Assembly: GCF_002420705.1 (NCBI RefSeq)
Contig: NZ_DIIM01000003.1
Coordinates: 143,923 to 207,922 of the forward strand
Direction: 5' to 3'
Length of the DNA stretch: 64,000 nucleotides
From: Sphingobacterium sp. UBA5670
GTDB taxonomy: Bacteria > Bacteroidota > Bacteroidia > Sphingobacteriales > Sphingobacteriaceae
In this document: positions 43,564 to 51,795 of the stretch, in pieces
Position numbering within the stretch: the first letter of the stretch is position 1
Layout of the letters: every line of letters begins with the position of its first letter
Translations under genes and position numbers: made by a program
Notes under the pieces: generated by a model
The model's database searches: none
Told to the model about the DNA's origin: nothing
Seen by the model: the letters and a program-made list of their open reading frames with translations, nothing else

Positions 43564-43600
43564 AAAAAAAAACACGCTAGCCTTGGGGAGTGCCAGCGTG
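43564..43600 (-). terminator. Repeated terminator hairpin, copy 2
   Basis: This 37-nt sequence is identical to the one at 41674-41710: A-run, then CACGCT ... AGCGTG. It lies about 147 nt downstream of the DUF4374-type gene on the minus strand and should end its transcript. Identity over loop as well as stem suggests recent duplication or a repeat family. Confidence 0.78.
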
Positions 43601-43746
43601 TTTACTACCTATTGAAAAACGTTATAATAACAACTCATCATAGATAAAGTTTTAAAAAGATAAAAAATGTTTAAAATTTTACCTTTCCTGGGTTTTTAAC
43701 AGATTTGTGTCATTGCTTTATTCTTCAACAAATAATTAATAGCAAT

Positions 43747-44946
43747 TTATTTCAATTTATTGATATGATAGACCTGCGTAACTCCCGGGTCTATTTCAGC
43801 ACCTTTAATAACGGTATTTTTACTGATATCATAAGCATAGATAAACCACTTTGCTTCAGGCGTTTTCACTGCTGTATAAAGCTTACCGTCCTCAATCAAG
43901 TTGATAGTTGTCGTAGGGTCACCACCAGTCATATCTGATAAATTTGCGACAATTCTTTTATTGGCAACGTCAATAACATATGGTCTGATGTAAGCTTTTC
44001 CATCACCTAACCAAGCCAAATCCCCTCCTTTTACAGCATAGTCTTTAAGATCATATAAATAGCTTTTGTCAAATTCGGTTTGACCATTGTTTACACGCAA
44101 TATAGCATAGGTACCATCTGTTTTACCTCGTGTCAGCAAATAAAGATTGTTGTTGTCATCGAGGAAAGAATAGTTTTCTCTCTGCCAGTGACCAGCAACA
44201 TAGCTCGCACGGTCGTCACTCATAATATGACCATTCGCCATACTTGGATAATCACAGATATAAGCATAAGCTTTTGTGTTGACAGGCTTATAATCGAAAG
44301 TGTAATAATAAAAGCCAAAATAGGCTTTTCCTCCCCCCACACGCATACTAGTCACGTTAAGGATAGTCGGATCGACAGTGCCGTCAGCCTTATAAACGGT
44401 ATAATCCAAAGTCGGGATCTGTGCTTTTAAAGTTTTATTTAGCGTCATATCCTTCGTATTCATAAAGTAAATGTCTTTTTCAAATACTTTTTTCTCCAAG
44501 TTTGCATCACTGGCACCTGTTGATGTAAATACGATTTCGTCTGTTGTACTGAACTGACTAGCGACCTTCCCAAGATAGAAGTATCCCGGGAATGCATAGT
44601 TATCAACTTCTTTAAACTCGCCGGCATCTGTCAATTGATGCTTGCTGAAACGTGTACCATCATTAGAAAGGTAATAATTACCATTAAAGACATAAGCATA
44701 ACCTGCATAACGGGCTTGAGGTAAAAATGCAGTAATATCTGTCCCCTTATTATTTGCCGGTGATAACAGGGTATCCTTCATGATCTGATCTGTCGTCAAT
44801 AGATATGATCCATTTGCTGTTGCAACCCAAACTGAGTATTTTGATTCAACAGGCTCCGTCGCGTCAGGAACATTCGGGCTATCTTTACAAGAAGATATCA
44901 ACAGTGCGGCTAATGCACAATAGCCAAATAGTCTATTTTTTTTCAT
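43747..44946 (-). CDS. DUF4374-type lipoprotein of iron-uptake locus
   Basis: This 399-aa exported lipoprotein (signal ending LLISSCKDS, Cys20) looks like the DUF4374 family, a beta-propeller-like set of repeats. Visible segments include YSVWVATANGSYLLTTDQIM, YLGKVASQF, GGGKAYFGFYYYTF and LYLLTRGKTDGTYAILRV. These proteins commonly sit beside TonB-dependent siderophore receptors and PepSY proteins in Bacteroidota, as here, so a surface role in ferric-siderophore capture is plausible; biochemistry is not known to me. It lies 23 nt after the present-frame TonB stop, so both genes share a transcript. The ATG start is clear. Confidence 0.87.
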   Translation of the reverse strand: MKKNRLFGYCALAALLISSCKDSPNVPDATEPVESKYSVWVATANGSYLLTTDQIMKDTLLSPANNKGTDITAFLPQARYAGYAYVFNGNYYLSNDGTRFSKHQLTDAGEFKEVDNYAFPGYFYLGKVASQFSTTDEIVFTSTGASDANLEKKVFEKDIYFMNTKDMTLNKTLKAQIPTLDYTVYKADGTVDPTILNVTSMRVGGGKAYFGFYYYTFDYKPVNTKAYAYICDYPSMANGHIMSDDRASYVAGHWQRENYSFLDDNNNLYLLTRGKTDGTYAILRVNNGQTEFDKSYLYDLKDYAVKGGDLAWLGDGKAYIRPYVIDVANKRIVANLSDMTGGDPTTTINLIEDGKLYTAVKTPEAKWFIYAYDISKNTVIKGAEIDPGVTQVYHINKLK

Positions 44947-44969
44947 GATTATTGATGTTTTTTGATTAA

Positions 44970-47378
44970 CTATAGTAAGGAAACTCTAAATTTTACATAA
45001 AATGCCCGTCCGGGTTTTTGAAGACGAAAGTTATCATAGGCGCGCTCATCAAAAATATTTCGGGCTTCTCCAGAGATATTATACCGGTTGTGATTCCAAG
45101 AGTAACTTAAGAGCAAAGAATGGACGAGCTGGGTCGGAATATAGCTTTTAGAAGCCAAAGAGCCAAGATGACTATCGCTTAAATAAAACCATTTGGTATA
45201 CTGCGTTGTCCAGTTTATCTGTGTACGGCTACCTTTGCTGAACCAATTGTTTTGCGCAAACCCCAGATCCAAGTTGCCATATACCCAAGGTCGATTTGGA
45301 ATCTGATAACCATATGTTAAGCTAACCTGTTGATTTGTATCATCAGTGAACTTTTGATTGTCAATAGCCTTATCATAACTACCATTTAATGCAGCAGTAA
45401 TAACATCCTTATAGCCGTAGCGAAACTCAAAACTTCCACCATACAATTTGACTCCCGGAATATTATAATATTGAAATTTATCTCGCTCATTGTCGACTAC
45501 AACACGAATATTAAGATAATCTTTTGCTAAGCGGTAGAACCCAGAAATATCAAAATTGATAAAATGATTTTCATTAAAAAAGGTGTTATAATAAAAACCT
45601 GTATTTACGTTGTCACTGCGTTCGGGTTTGATATCCCAATTGGAAAGGTAATTTTGTCCATCGCCATATATTGCATCCATTGATGGCATATTATACGCGC
45701 GTTCTGCCGATAACTTGACTCCTCCATCCTTAAAGATACGGTAACGTGAAGCAAAGCTATATCCTGTAAATCCAAGATATCTTGATTGGCCAATAATGGC
45801 GCCGCCTACAACCTCATTATTATCGCCGAATAGCCGTTGATCAATTTCTTGATAAGTATCCAACCCGTAGTATTTGATGGCAATATTGTTTACTAAACGT
45901 TTCTCTAGCCATTGATTTTGCCATGCCAAACCAACTATATGTTTAACTAGATTATTGGGTAATCCTGAGGTATTATTATTTAATACTTTGTCATAGGATT
46001 GGCGGTCATTGGTACTTAAATTATAGTTTAAGTTTAAGCTGTTATTGCGACTTTCATCAAAGTCGTAATTAAAATTAGCCCTGGCAAGTATACTAGCAGT
46101 ATTATATTTCGTATGAACCTCATTGCGTAAAGCTTGTCCTATTGAATTAGTTATCGGTTTACCGGTCCATTCATAGTTATATTTCGCCGTATCTCTGACG
46201 TGGGACACATCATAACCATAGTTTGCATAAATATCGGCATAGAGGCGCTCAACGAGGAAATTCTGTTTTTTATAGCTAATGGTGGGCATAATATAGGCCG
46301 ATTCTCGCCAGTTGCCACCATATACCGTGTTTATTGTCGCTCCAAGCTGATTTTGTTTGTTATTTGCGGCATAGGTTAAGCCAATGAAAAATTGGTCCGC
46401 CCAACTCTTATCGCGAAGCCCCACCTCAATTTGCCCCATCGCCGAATAATAACGGTCGTTGAATCGCTTTGCTTCATCAATAGGCACGAATTTGTTGTTG
46501 ACAACTTTTTCCAATATTACTCCGTATTTTTCCTCCGTATACATTTTATAACTATTGTCTGAATAGTTATAAAATGCATTTGTGCGTACTGAGAGCTTAT
46601 TTTTAGGATTTGTATACATCCCCACCAAGGATGCTTGATGTGTATTAAAGGATCCATAACTATAACTCAAATCCAGAAAGTGTCTATTCCTTTGTTTTGT
46701 AATAATATTGACGGCACCACCAAGAGCATCCGAACCCAAAAATGCTGGAACGACTCCTTTGTAGATTTCGATCCGGTCGACTAGATTGACCGGTATATTA
46801 TTCAACGACATGGCAGGCCCAAAATCATCCATCGGAACGCCGTCTATGTATATTTTCGCGGCCAATCCGTTGATACGGAATACAAAATTGGACCCCAGTC
46901 CACCATCTTCGCGAATGGTTACCCCAGGAGCAGTCCGAAGAATCTGATTGACTGTAGCCGTTTGATTAGCGTATCGGTTCATATCAATTACACTGACATT
47001 GAATCCCGATCTTTTTATCTCTCCGACACGACGTTGGTTGTCTGTCTGCCCTCTCACATTGACCAACTCAAGAACGTGTTCATCTTTTTTAAGCTGAAAG
47101 TCTTTATAAATTTCATTGCCTTTTAAAAGGATATTTTGTGTGATGTAACCCACAGAAGTTACTTCTAACTTATATGGGGGCTTGGAATCCACGCGTAATT
47201 TGTAAAATCCATCCACATCTGTAGAGGTCCTGCTATCAGTACCAGTAATACTGACAGTAGCACTTTCAATCCCTTTTCCAAACAGATCTTTAACATATCC
47301 TGTAATGGTGGTCTGAGCATGCGCAGAGGTCGTCAGTATAAATAACGATATAAAAAAAAAGTAGGTAGACTTTAACAT
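44970..47378 (-). CDS. TonB-dependent receptor with carboxypeptidase-like N domain
   Basis: This 802-aa outer-membrane receptor has a signal peptide (to HAQ, about residue 22), then a carboxypeptidase-regulatory-like domain (ITGYVKDLFGKGIESATVSI, GFYKLRV) and a plug (QTATVNQILRTAPGVTIRED, FRINGLAAKIYIDGVPMDDF, VDRIEIYKGVVPAFLGSDAL, GGAVNIITK). The barrel ends in FYVKFRVSLL with a terminal aromatic/hydrophobic pattern. With the DUF4374 gene after it and the PepSY gene divergent, it likely imports a ferric siderophore using TonB-ExbBD energy. A TTG frame extends to 47408; the ATG at 47378 begins the signal peptide MLKSTYFFFISLF and is preferred. A strong promoter lies at 47479-47509. Confidence 0.93.
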   Translation of the reverse strand: MLKSTYFFFISLFILTTSAHAQTTITGYVKDLFGKGIESATVSITGTDSRTSTDVDGFYKLRVDSKPPYKLEVTSVGYITQNILLKGNEIYKDFQLKKDEHVLELVNVRGQTDNQRRVGEIKRSGFNVSVIDMNRYANQTATVNQILRTAPGVTIREDGGLGSNFVFRINGLAAKIYIDGVPMDDFGPAMSLNNIPVNLVDRIEIYKGVVPAFLGSDALGGAVNIITKQRNRHFLDLSYSYGSFNTHQASLVGMYTNPKNKLSVRTNAFYNYSDNSYKMYTEEKYGVILEKVVNNKFVPIDEAKRFNDRYYSAMGQIEVGLRDKSWADQFFIGLTYAANNKQNQLGATINTVYGGNWRESAYIMPTISYKKQNFLVERLYADIYANYGYDVSHVRDTAKYNYEWTGKPITNSIGQALRNEVHTKYNTASILARANFNYDFDESRNNSLNLNYNLSTNDRQSYDKVLNNNTSGLPNNLVKHIVGLAWQNQWLEKRLVNNIAIKYYGLDTYQEIDQRLFGDNNEVVGGAIIGQSRYLGFTGYSFASRYRIFKDGGVKLSAERAYNMPSMDAIYGDGQNYLSNWDIKPERSDNVNTGFYYNTFFNENHFINFDISGFYRLAKDYLNIRVVVDNERDKFQYYNIPGVKLYGGSFEFRYGYKDVITAALNGSYDKAIDNQKFTDDTNQQVSLTYGYQIPNRPWVYGNLDLGFAQNNWFSKGSRTQINWTTQYTKWFYLSDSHLGSLASKSYIPTQLVHSLLLSYSWNHNRYNISGEARNIFDERAYDNFRLQKPGRAFYVKFRVSLL

Positions 47379-47478
47379 ATTAGTTTGGTAATAATTTTTT
47401 AGTATCAATGAGCAGAATTCTTATTCCATAATGTGCTTTTCTCGAAATCATATAAAGTGTCAAGTTTCATAAGCGGGA

Positions 47479-47509
47479 CAAATATAAATTTATTTAGATT
47501 AATTACAAA
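47479..47509 (-). promoter_or_regulatory. Promoter of the TonB receptor gene
   Basis: On the minus strand TTTG (47506-47509) is 19 nt upstream of TATATTTG (47479-47486), a full match to the Bacteroidota consensus. Transcription should start near 47472, giving a leader of about 94 nt, long enough for regulation. No clear Fur-box palindrome stands out in the 332-nt divergent region. Confidence 0.78.
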
Positions 47510-47620
47510 TAATATTTATTATTAAATACTTCTCTTGTATATATCAAAACATATTAATAATGAACTTTGTGACGGAATAATTGCCGGTTAATTCTGAAAA
47601 GCACAAACTTACTTATAGGA

Positions 47621-47650
47621 TTGTGGAAACAAATATATTTAATATATTTG
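47621..47650 (+). promoter_or_regulatory. Promoter of the small membrane/PepSY genes
   Basis: TTG (47621-47623) is 19 nt upstream of TATATTTG (47643-47650). The start of transcription would be near 47657, about 54 nt before the ATG at 47711. The AT palindrome-like run AAATATATTTAATATATTT (47631-47649) overlaps the -7 box and could be an operator. The mirror promoter lies 142 nt away on the other strand. Confidence 0.78.
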
Positions 47651-47710
47651 CACTGTTTAAAATCAATCTAAATAAACACAATGGTTTTTACTGCTAACAA
47701 ATCATAAACT

Positions 47711-48043
47711 ATGTACACATTTTTATTGCTGCTTATTTTCACCGGTAGCTTTTTCTGGTACTGTTCCTCCGAAAAGGTCAAAATAACACAAGGCCCCAAC
47801 CTCTTGTTGAATCTTGCAAAAGATAAAAACCGCTCAAGAATATTAGCCATTGTCCTTCTCGGACTGGCATGGATACTAACTATCTATCTACAGGGCATAC
47901 TCTCAGGAACACTGGCCTTTGGCGCTTATACCATGGGATTCTTCAGCCTAGTTGTACTTTTATGGCCCTATCGATATTTTCAGTGGAAACAACTGACAGC
48001 TGTCCTTCTAATCGCTCTTCTTTTTGAATTTTTTATCTTTTAA
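47711..48043 (+). CDS. Small membrane protein of the PepSY locus (DUF3325-like?)
   Basis: This 110-aa protein has three to four hydrophobic helices (MYTFLLLLIFTGSFFWYC; ILAIVLLGLAWILTIYL; LAFGAYTMGFFSLVVLLW; AVLLIALLFEFFIF). In many iron-uptake clusters with a PepSY protein, small membrane proteins of families DUF3325 and DUF3649 are found. The size, topology and position fit DUF3325, but I cannot confirm the family by eye. It lies 3 nt before the next small membrane gene and is transcribed from the promoter at 47621. It probably supports reduction or import of siderophore iron at the inner membrane. The start is an ATG. Confidence 0.75.
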   Translation: MYTFLLLLIFTGSFFWYCSSEKVKITQGPNLLLNLAKDKNRSRILAIVLLGLAWILTIYLQGILSGTLAFGAYTMGFFSLVVLLWPYRYFQWKQLTAVLLIALLFEFFIF

Positions 48044-48046
48044 AAC

Positions 48047-48322
48047 ATGCCGGCCAATAAAAAATATCTGAGCAGCCCATTCCAACGTTTCCTCAAATTG
48101 ACCGCCGGATTCTTTGGTGGTTATTTCGTGATGTTATATCTCCATCTTTGCCTAACAAAAGTATTTGATAAAACAGACATTTTAATTACGGCCTATGTTA
48201 CAGGTTTTATCGCTTGGGGTGTGTTATTGCTTGTTGCCTTTCTTTCACGAAACGGTTGGATAATATGGGGCATATACCTGCTTCTTATTGCTATATTCTA
48301 TAGCATATTTATCTACCTATAA
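48047..48322 (+). CDS. Small membrane protein of the PepSY locus (DUF3649-like?)
   Basis: This 91-aa protein has a basic N terminus (MPANKKYLSSPFQRFLK) and three predicted helices (LTAGFFGGYFVMLYLHLCL; ILITAYVTGFIAWGVLLLVAF; WIIWGIYLLLIAIFYSIFIYL). Its size, the GGY-F-M start of the first helix and its place directly before a PepSY gene resemble DUF3649 proteins of siderophore loci. The family call is tentative. It is 3 nt after the first small membrane gene and 11 nt before the PepSY gene, so the three genes form one operon. The ATG start is clear. Confidence 0.75.
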   Translation: MPANKKYLSSPFQRFLKLTAGFFGGYFVMLYLHLCLTKVFDKTDILITAYVTGFIAWGVLLLVAFLSRNGWIIWGIYLLLIAIFYSIFIYL

Positions 48323-48333
48323 TCACCTACATT

Positions 48334-50139
48334 ATGAATCTAAGACGTTATAATATCTATTTCAATACGCATACAATCTCAGGAATAATCATCTGTGCAA
48401 TCTTGTATGTGATTTTCTTTGCTGGATCATTTTCATTTTTTAAAAACGAAATTAATGCCTGGCAAAAAAATGAATCCGACAAAGGTGGAACCTACCGAAA
48501 TATCGTTTTTGACCACCTATTGGACTCCATTGGACAGATCAAAGAACTCAAAGGCCGGGATATTGCGTTCTATATGCAACATAATGGCCATGCTAGCTAT
48601 GTCAATATAGGTACATCACAAGATACGCTCGTTGCCAACAAAGCCAAAGCATTGGCAGCAAAAAAAGAACTCGAGGAAAAAAAGAATAGAAAAGCGAACG
48701 TAGAGGAAGGGAAAAAGAAAAAAAGAGGCCGTGGGCGCCGTGGTGCAGAGGACTCCATGTATTTCACTTATGATCTGGCAACAAAAAAGCCTTCGGACTA
48801 TAGTGATGGCTATACCATGGGAGAGTTTCTCTACCGTCTACATTTCCTGGCTCCGCTCAACCAGATCGGAATAAATATCGGACGCCCTTTTGGTTATACC
48901 CTGGCTGGACTAGTATCCTTTATCTTCCTATTCGCATTGATCTCAGGTCTAATGCTTCACTGGGACAAAATCAAATCAAACTTCTTTGTATTTAGGCCCG
49001 GAAATAAATGGAAAACGGTATGGACGGACATGCACACAGCCCTGGGTGTGATCGGATTCCCTTACCAGTTTATGTATGCGCTGACGGGGATCGTGCTGAT
49101 TGTGAACTCGGTACTGATTATCCCCTTTAGCAAATACCTATACGATGGTAAGGAGGATGAGGTTTATGCTGCGCTCGGTTACAACGACAATACAAAATAT
49201 ACTTATTTGTATCAACCGCTCACCACAGCTTTCAACATGGGAGATTTTTTAGATAAAGTTGAGAAAAAATGGCCAAATAGCCATATGAACCGCATCTTTA
49301 TCAAAAACTACGGCGACAAAAGCATGCATGTCGTTGCCTTATATGATGCTGATATTGATAAAAATTTCGCTGGTTCGGGAAGACTGATCTATCGCGTAGC
49401 CGATGATAAGATCCTTTTTGAAAAACCCGCAGCAGAAAACGGGTCCTATCTAGATTATATGAAGGGATTCATTTACCGCCTGCATTTAGCAGATTTTGGA
49501 GGCTACCCCGTCAAAATCATTTACTTTGTTTTGGGTATCATGGGCTGTTTTGTCATCATTTCAGGTATTCTAATCTGGCTGGTCGCACGTGACAAGAATA
49601 ATATTCCCAAACGTAAACGCATCTTCAACTTTTGGGCAGCCAATGTATTTATGGCGAGCTGCCTGACGATGTTCCCAGTCACTGCAATGACCTTTATTGC
49701 GGTCAAGTTGGCTCCAAAAGTGGATCAGCCTTTTATATTTCACGTGTATTTTTATAGCTGGTTAGTATTGGGTGTTTTTTACATTCTCCGACGTAACATA
49801 GGGAAAACAAACTTAGAAACACTCCTGATCGGTTCTATATTGTCTTTAGCGGTCCCTATGGTGAATGGAATAAAAACGGGGAACTGGATATGGGTAACTT
49901 ACCGCTCAGGCGCAAAAGACATTTTATTGGTAGACCTGCTCTGGTTATCCTTGGGTATAATCGGACTGCTAATCTTTAAAAAAATGCTACATGCTGCTAA
50001 AAAGGAAAGTGAAAAAAATAAAAAAGTAACGCGGGGAGATGCTAAAGATCGCATAGATACAGAGGCTATTGGAAATAGTAAGCCATCTCCGCCCAAAAGA
50101 GCATTCGCCCTAAAAAACAATTCTCCTACAGAGATCTAA
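48334..50139 (+). CDS. PepSY-associated membrane protein (siderophore reductase-like)
   Basis: This 601-aa inner-membrane protein has the PepSY_TM layout. A first helix (IIICAILYVIFFAGSFSFF) is followed by a periplasmic PepSY-type domain, then helices near residues 190-210, 235-265, 385-405 and several to the C terminus. LYRLHFLAPLNQIGINIGRP, WTDMHTALGVIGFPYQFMYA and FIYRLHLADFGG hold the His residues likely to bind haem. FoxB/PepSY proteins of this kind reduce ferric siderophores. Residues 101-140 are an unusual basic low-complexity insertion rich in Lys, Arg and Glu, predicted periplasmic. The C-terminal tail is also basic. It is the third gene of the plus-strand operon. Confidence 0.9.
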   Translation: MNLRRYNIYFNTHTISGIIICAILYVIFFAGSFSFFKNEINAWQKNESDKGGTYRNIVFDHLLDSIGQIKELKGRDIAFYMQHNGHASYVNIGTSQDTLVANKAKALAAKKELEEKKNRKANVEEGKKKKRGRGRRGAEDSMYFTYDLATKKPSDYSDGYTMGEFLYRLHFLAPLNQIGINIGRPFGYTLAGLVSFIFLFALISGLMLHWDKIKSNFFVFRPGNKWKTVWTDMHTALGVIGFPYQFMYALTGIVLIVNSVLIIPFSKYLYDGKEDEVYAALGYNDNTKYTYLYQPLTTAFNMGDFLDKVEKKWPNSHMNRIFIKNYGDKSMHVVALYDADIDKNFAGSGRLIYRVADDKILFEKPAAENGSYLDYMKGFIYRLHLADFGGYPVKIIYFVLGIMGCFVIISGILIWLVARDKNNIPKRKRIFNFWAANVFMASCLTMFPVTAMTFIAVKLAPKVDQPFIFHVYFYSWLVLGVFYILRRNIGKTNLETLLIGSILSLAVPMVNGIKTGNWIWVTYRSGAKDILLVDLLWLSLGIIGLLIFKKMLHAAKKESEKNKKVTRGDAKDRIDTEAIGNSKPSPPKRAFALKNNSPTEI

Positions 50140-50164
50140 AACTTCGTTGTTCATATCTGCACTG

Positions 50165-50188
50165 GGCGAGCTGTAAGGCTCGCCTTTT
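50165..50188 (+). terminator. Terminator of the PepSY operon
   Basis: GGCGAGC (50165-50171) pairs with GCTCGCC (50178-50184) around a 6-nt loop and is followed by TTTT. It lies 25 nt after the PepSY stop and just before the convergent rarA stop at 50201. Confidence 0.8.
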
Positions 50189-50200
50189 GCTATACCCAAA

Positions 50201-51481
50201 TTAATATTTATATTTCTCCTTCCATTTGTCCCGTAGGCTTTGCCTCAATTTTTCCTCCTGCGAATTTTGCCCAGGCTCGTACAATTTGACACCGCTAATT
50301 TCCTTGGGAAGAAATTCCTGGATCACAAAGTTCCCGGGATAGGCATGTGCATAATTGTATTCGGCGCCATAATTTAAGTCCTTCATCAGCTTGGTCGGGG
50401 CATTACGGATATGCAAGGGAACGGATAGATCTCCTGTTTGTTTCACCAAGGCCTGTGCCTTATTGATTGCCTCGTAGGAAGCATTGCTTTTGACCGAGGT
50501 AGCCAAATAGATCACTGTCTGCGAGAGAATAATACGTGATTCGGGCCATCCAATCACATTAACTGCCTGAAAACAGTTGTTGGCCAACAGTAAGGCATTG
50601 GGATTGGCATTGCCAATGTCTTCAGAAGCCAAAATCAACAATCTGCGGGCAATAAACGACGGATCCTCCCCGCCTTCAATCATCCGTGCAAGCCAATACA
50701 CCGCTGCATTCGGATCAGACCCACGGATCGATTTGATAAAAGCCGATATGATATCGTAATGCTGCTCGCCCGCCTTGTCATAAATGGCCATATTTTGCTG
50801 CACCTGTTTCAGGACAAAGGCATTGGTAATTGGCTCTTTGTGCAATATTGAGGCATTGACAACCAGCTCCAGTACATTCAACAATTTACGTGCATCGCCA
50901 CCAGAAAGCCGCAGTAAGGCCTCATATTCTTCTACTACAATAGCCTGTTTCTGTAGATATTCATCCTCATGTAATGCTTTTTGAATCAAACCAATAAGAT
51001 CTTCTTCCGAAAGATGCTCCAATACATACACCTGACAACGCGAGAGCAAGGCAGAAATGACCTCGAAAGACGGGTTTTCTGTCGTAGCACCAATAAGTGT
51101 CACCAGACCACGCTCAACGGCCCCCAAAAGGGAATCTTGCTGTGACTTGGAAAAGCGGTGAATCTCATCAATAAATAAAATGGGCTGGTCCTGATTAAAG
51201 TTCATCAGCCGCTCGGCCTTTTCGATAACTTCACGAATATCTTTCACTCCCGCTTGAATTGCACTTAATGAAAAAAAAGGCCGATCGAGTTCTCGGGCGA
51301 TTAACAAAGCTAAACTTGTTTTCCCGACCCCTGGAGGCCCCCATAGAATCATGGAAGGGATATTCTTTTGCTGGATGGCATGATAGAGTACCGCGTCTGG
51401 CCCAACAATATGCTGTTGTCCCACATAATCGCTCAATTGCCGCGGTCTAAGTCGTTCTGCCAATGGAATTCGTGTTGCCAT
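50201..51481 (-). CDS. rarA: Replication-associated recombination protein A
   Basis: This 426-aa AAA+ ATPase is RarA/MgsA, which acts at stalled replication forks. It starts PLAERLRPRQLSDYVGQQHIVG. Walker A is WGPPGVGKTS (residues 48-55 for GPPGVGKT), Walker B ILFIDEIHRF (101-108), sensor 1 in LIGATTENPSFEV. The C-terminal tetramerisation region includes SGGDARKLLNVLEL, IRGSDPNAAVYWLARMIEGG and EDIGNANPNALLLA. Length is typical. A TAACTTTG box at 51486-51493 lies directly in front of the ATG, so the transcript may have almost no leader. It is convergent with the PepSY operon. Confidence 0.97.
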   Translation of the reverse strand: MATRIPLAERLRPRQLSDYVGQQHIVGPDAVLYHAIQQKNIPSMILWGPPGVGKTSLALLIARELDRPFFSLSAIQAGVKDIREVIEKAERLMNFNQDQPILFIDEIHRFSKSQQDSLLGAVERGLVTLIGATTENPSFEVISALLSRCQVYVLEHLSEEDLIGLIQKALHEDEYLQKQAIVVEEYEALLRLSGGDARKLLNVLELVVNASILHKEPITNAFVLKQVQQNMAIYDKAGEQHYDIISAFIKSIRGSDPNAAVYWLARMIEGGEDPSFIARRLLILASEDIGNANPNALLLANNCFQAVNVIGWPESRIILSQTVIYLATSVKSNASYEAINKAQALVKQTGDLSVPLHIRNAPTKLMKDLNYGAEYNYAHAYPGNFVIQEFLPKEISGVKLYEPGQNSQEEKLRQSLRDKWKEKYKY

Positions 51482-51485
51482 AACA

Positions 51486-51493
51486 CAAAGTTA
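51486..51493 (-). promoter_or_regulatory. -7 box very close to the rarA start
   Basis: On the minus strand TAACTTTG (51486-51493) fits TAnnTTTG. Transcription would start near 51479-51480, at the ATG itself, implying a leaderless or nearly leaderless mRNA. A TTG at 51509-51511 lies 15 nt upstream. The rest of the 314-nt divergent gap to 51795 is AT-rich with no gene that I can support. Confidence 0.42.
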
Positions 51494-51795
51494 AACATTA
51501 AAACAGCACAACAGCTAAATATTTTAGCTTTATTCAGCAAATTTCCTCCATTAAATTTTCACAAAGCGATAAGCCTCAAGCTTTCACCAGTTCAGTTTCA
51601 GCCCTCATTATTCGCGTATCGATATTACTTTAACATTTTTTCACACAATTTTTCGGCATATTTGCTCTATGATATATGTAAATTGCTTTTGGCAGAACAT
51701 CATCGAGCGCGCAATTTTATCGAAGTAAGCAGTAGATTGTTCGAATATGCCATTTAGCTAAATTTATGTAAACGTTAATTATAACGTAATCTTTT

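Noticed and set aside
51368..51757. 129-codon plus-strand frame over the rarA 5' end and the adjacent gap
   Set aside because: It starts antisense to conserved rarA codons, has no signal or domain, and no promoter.
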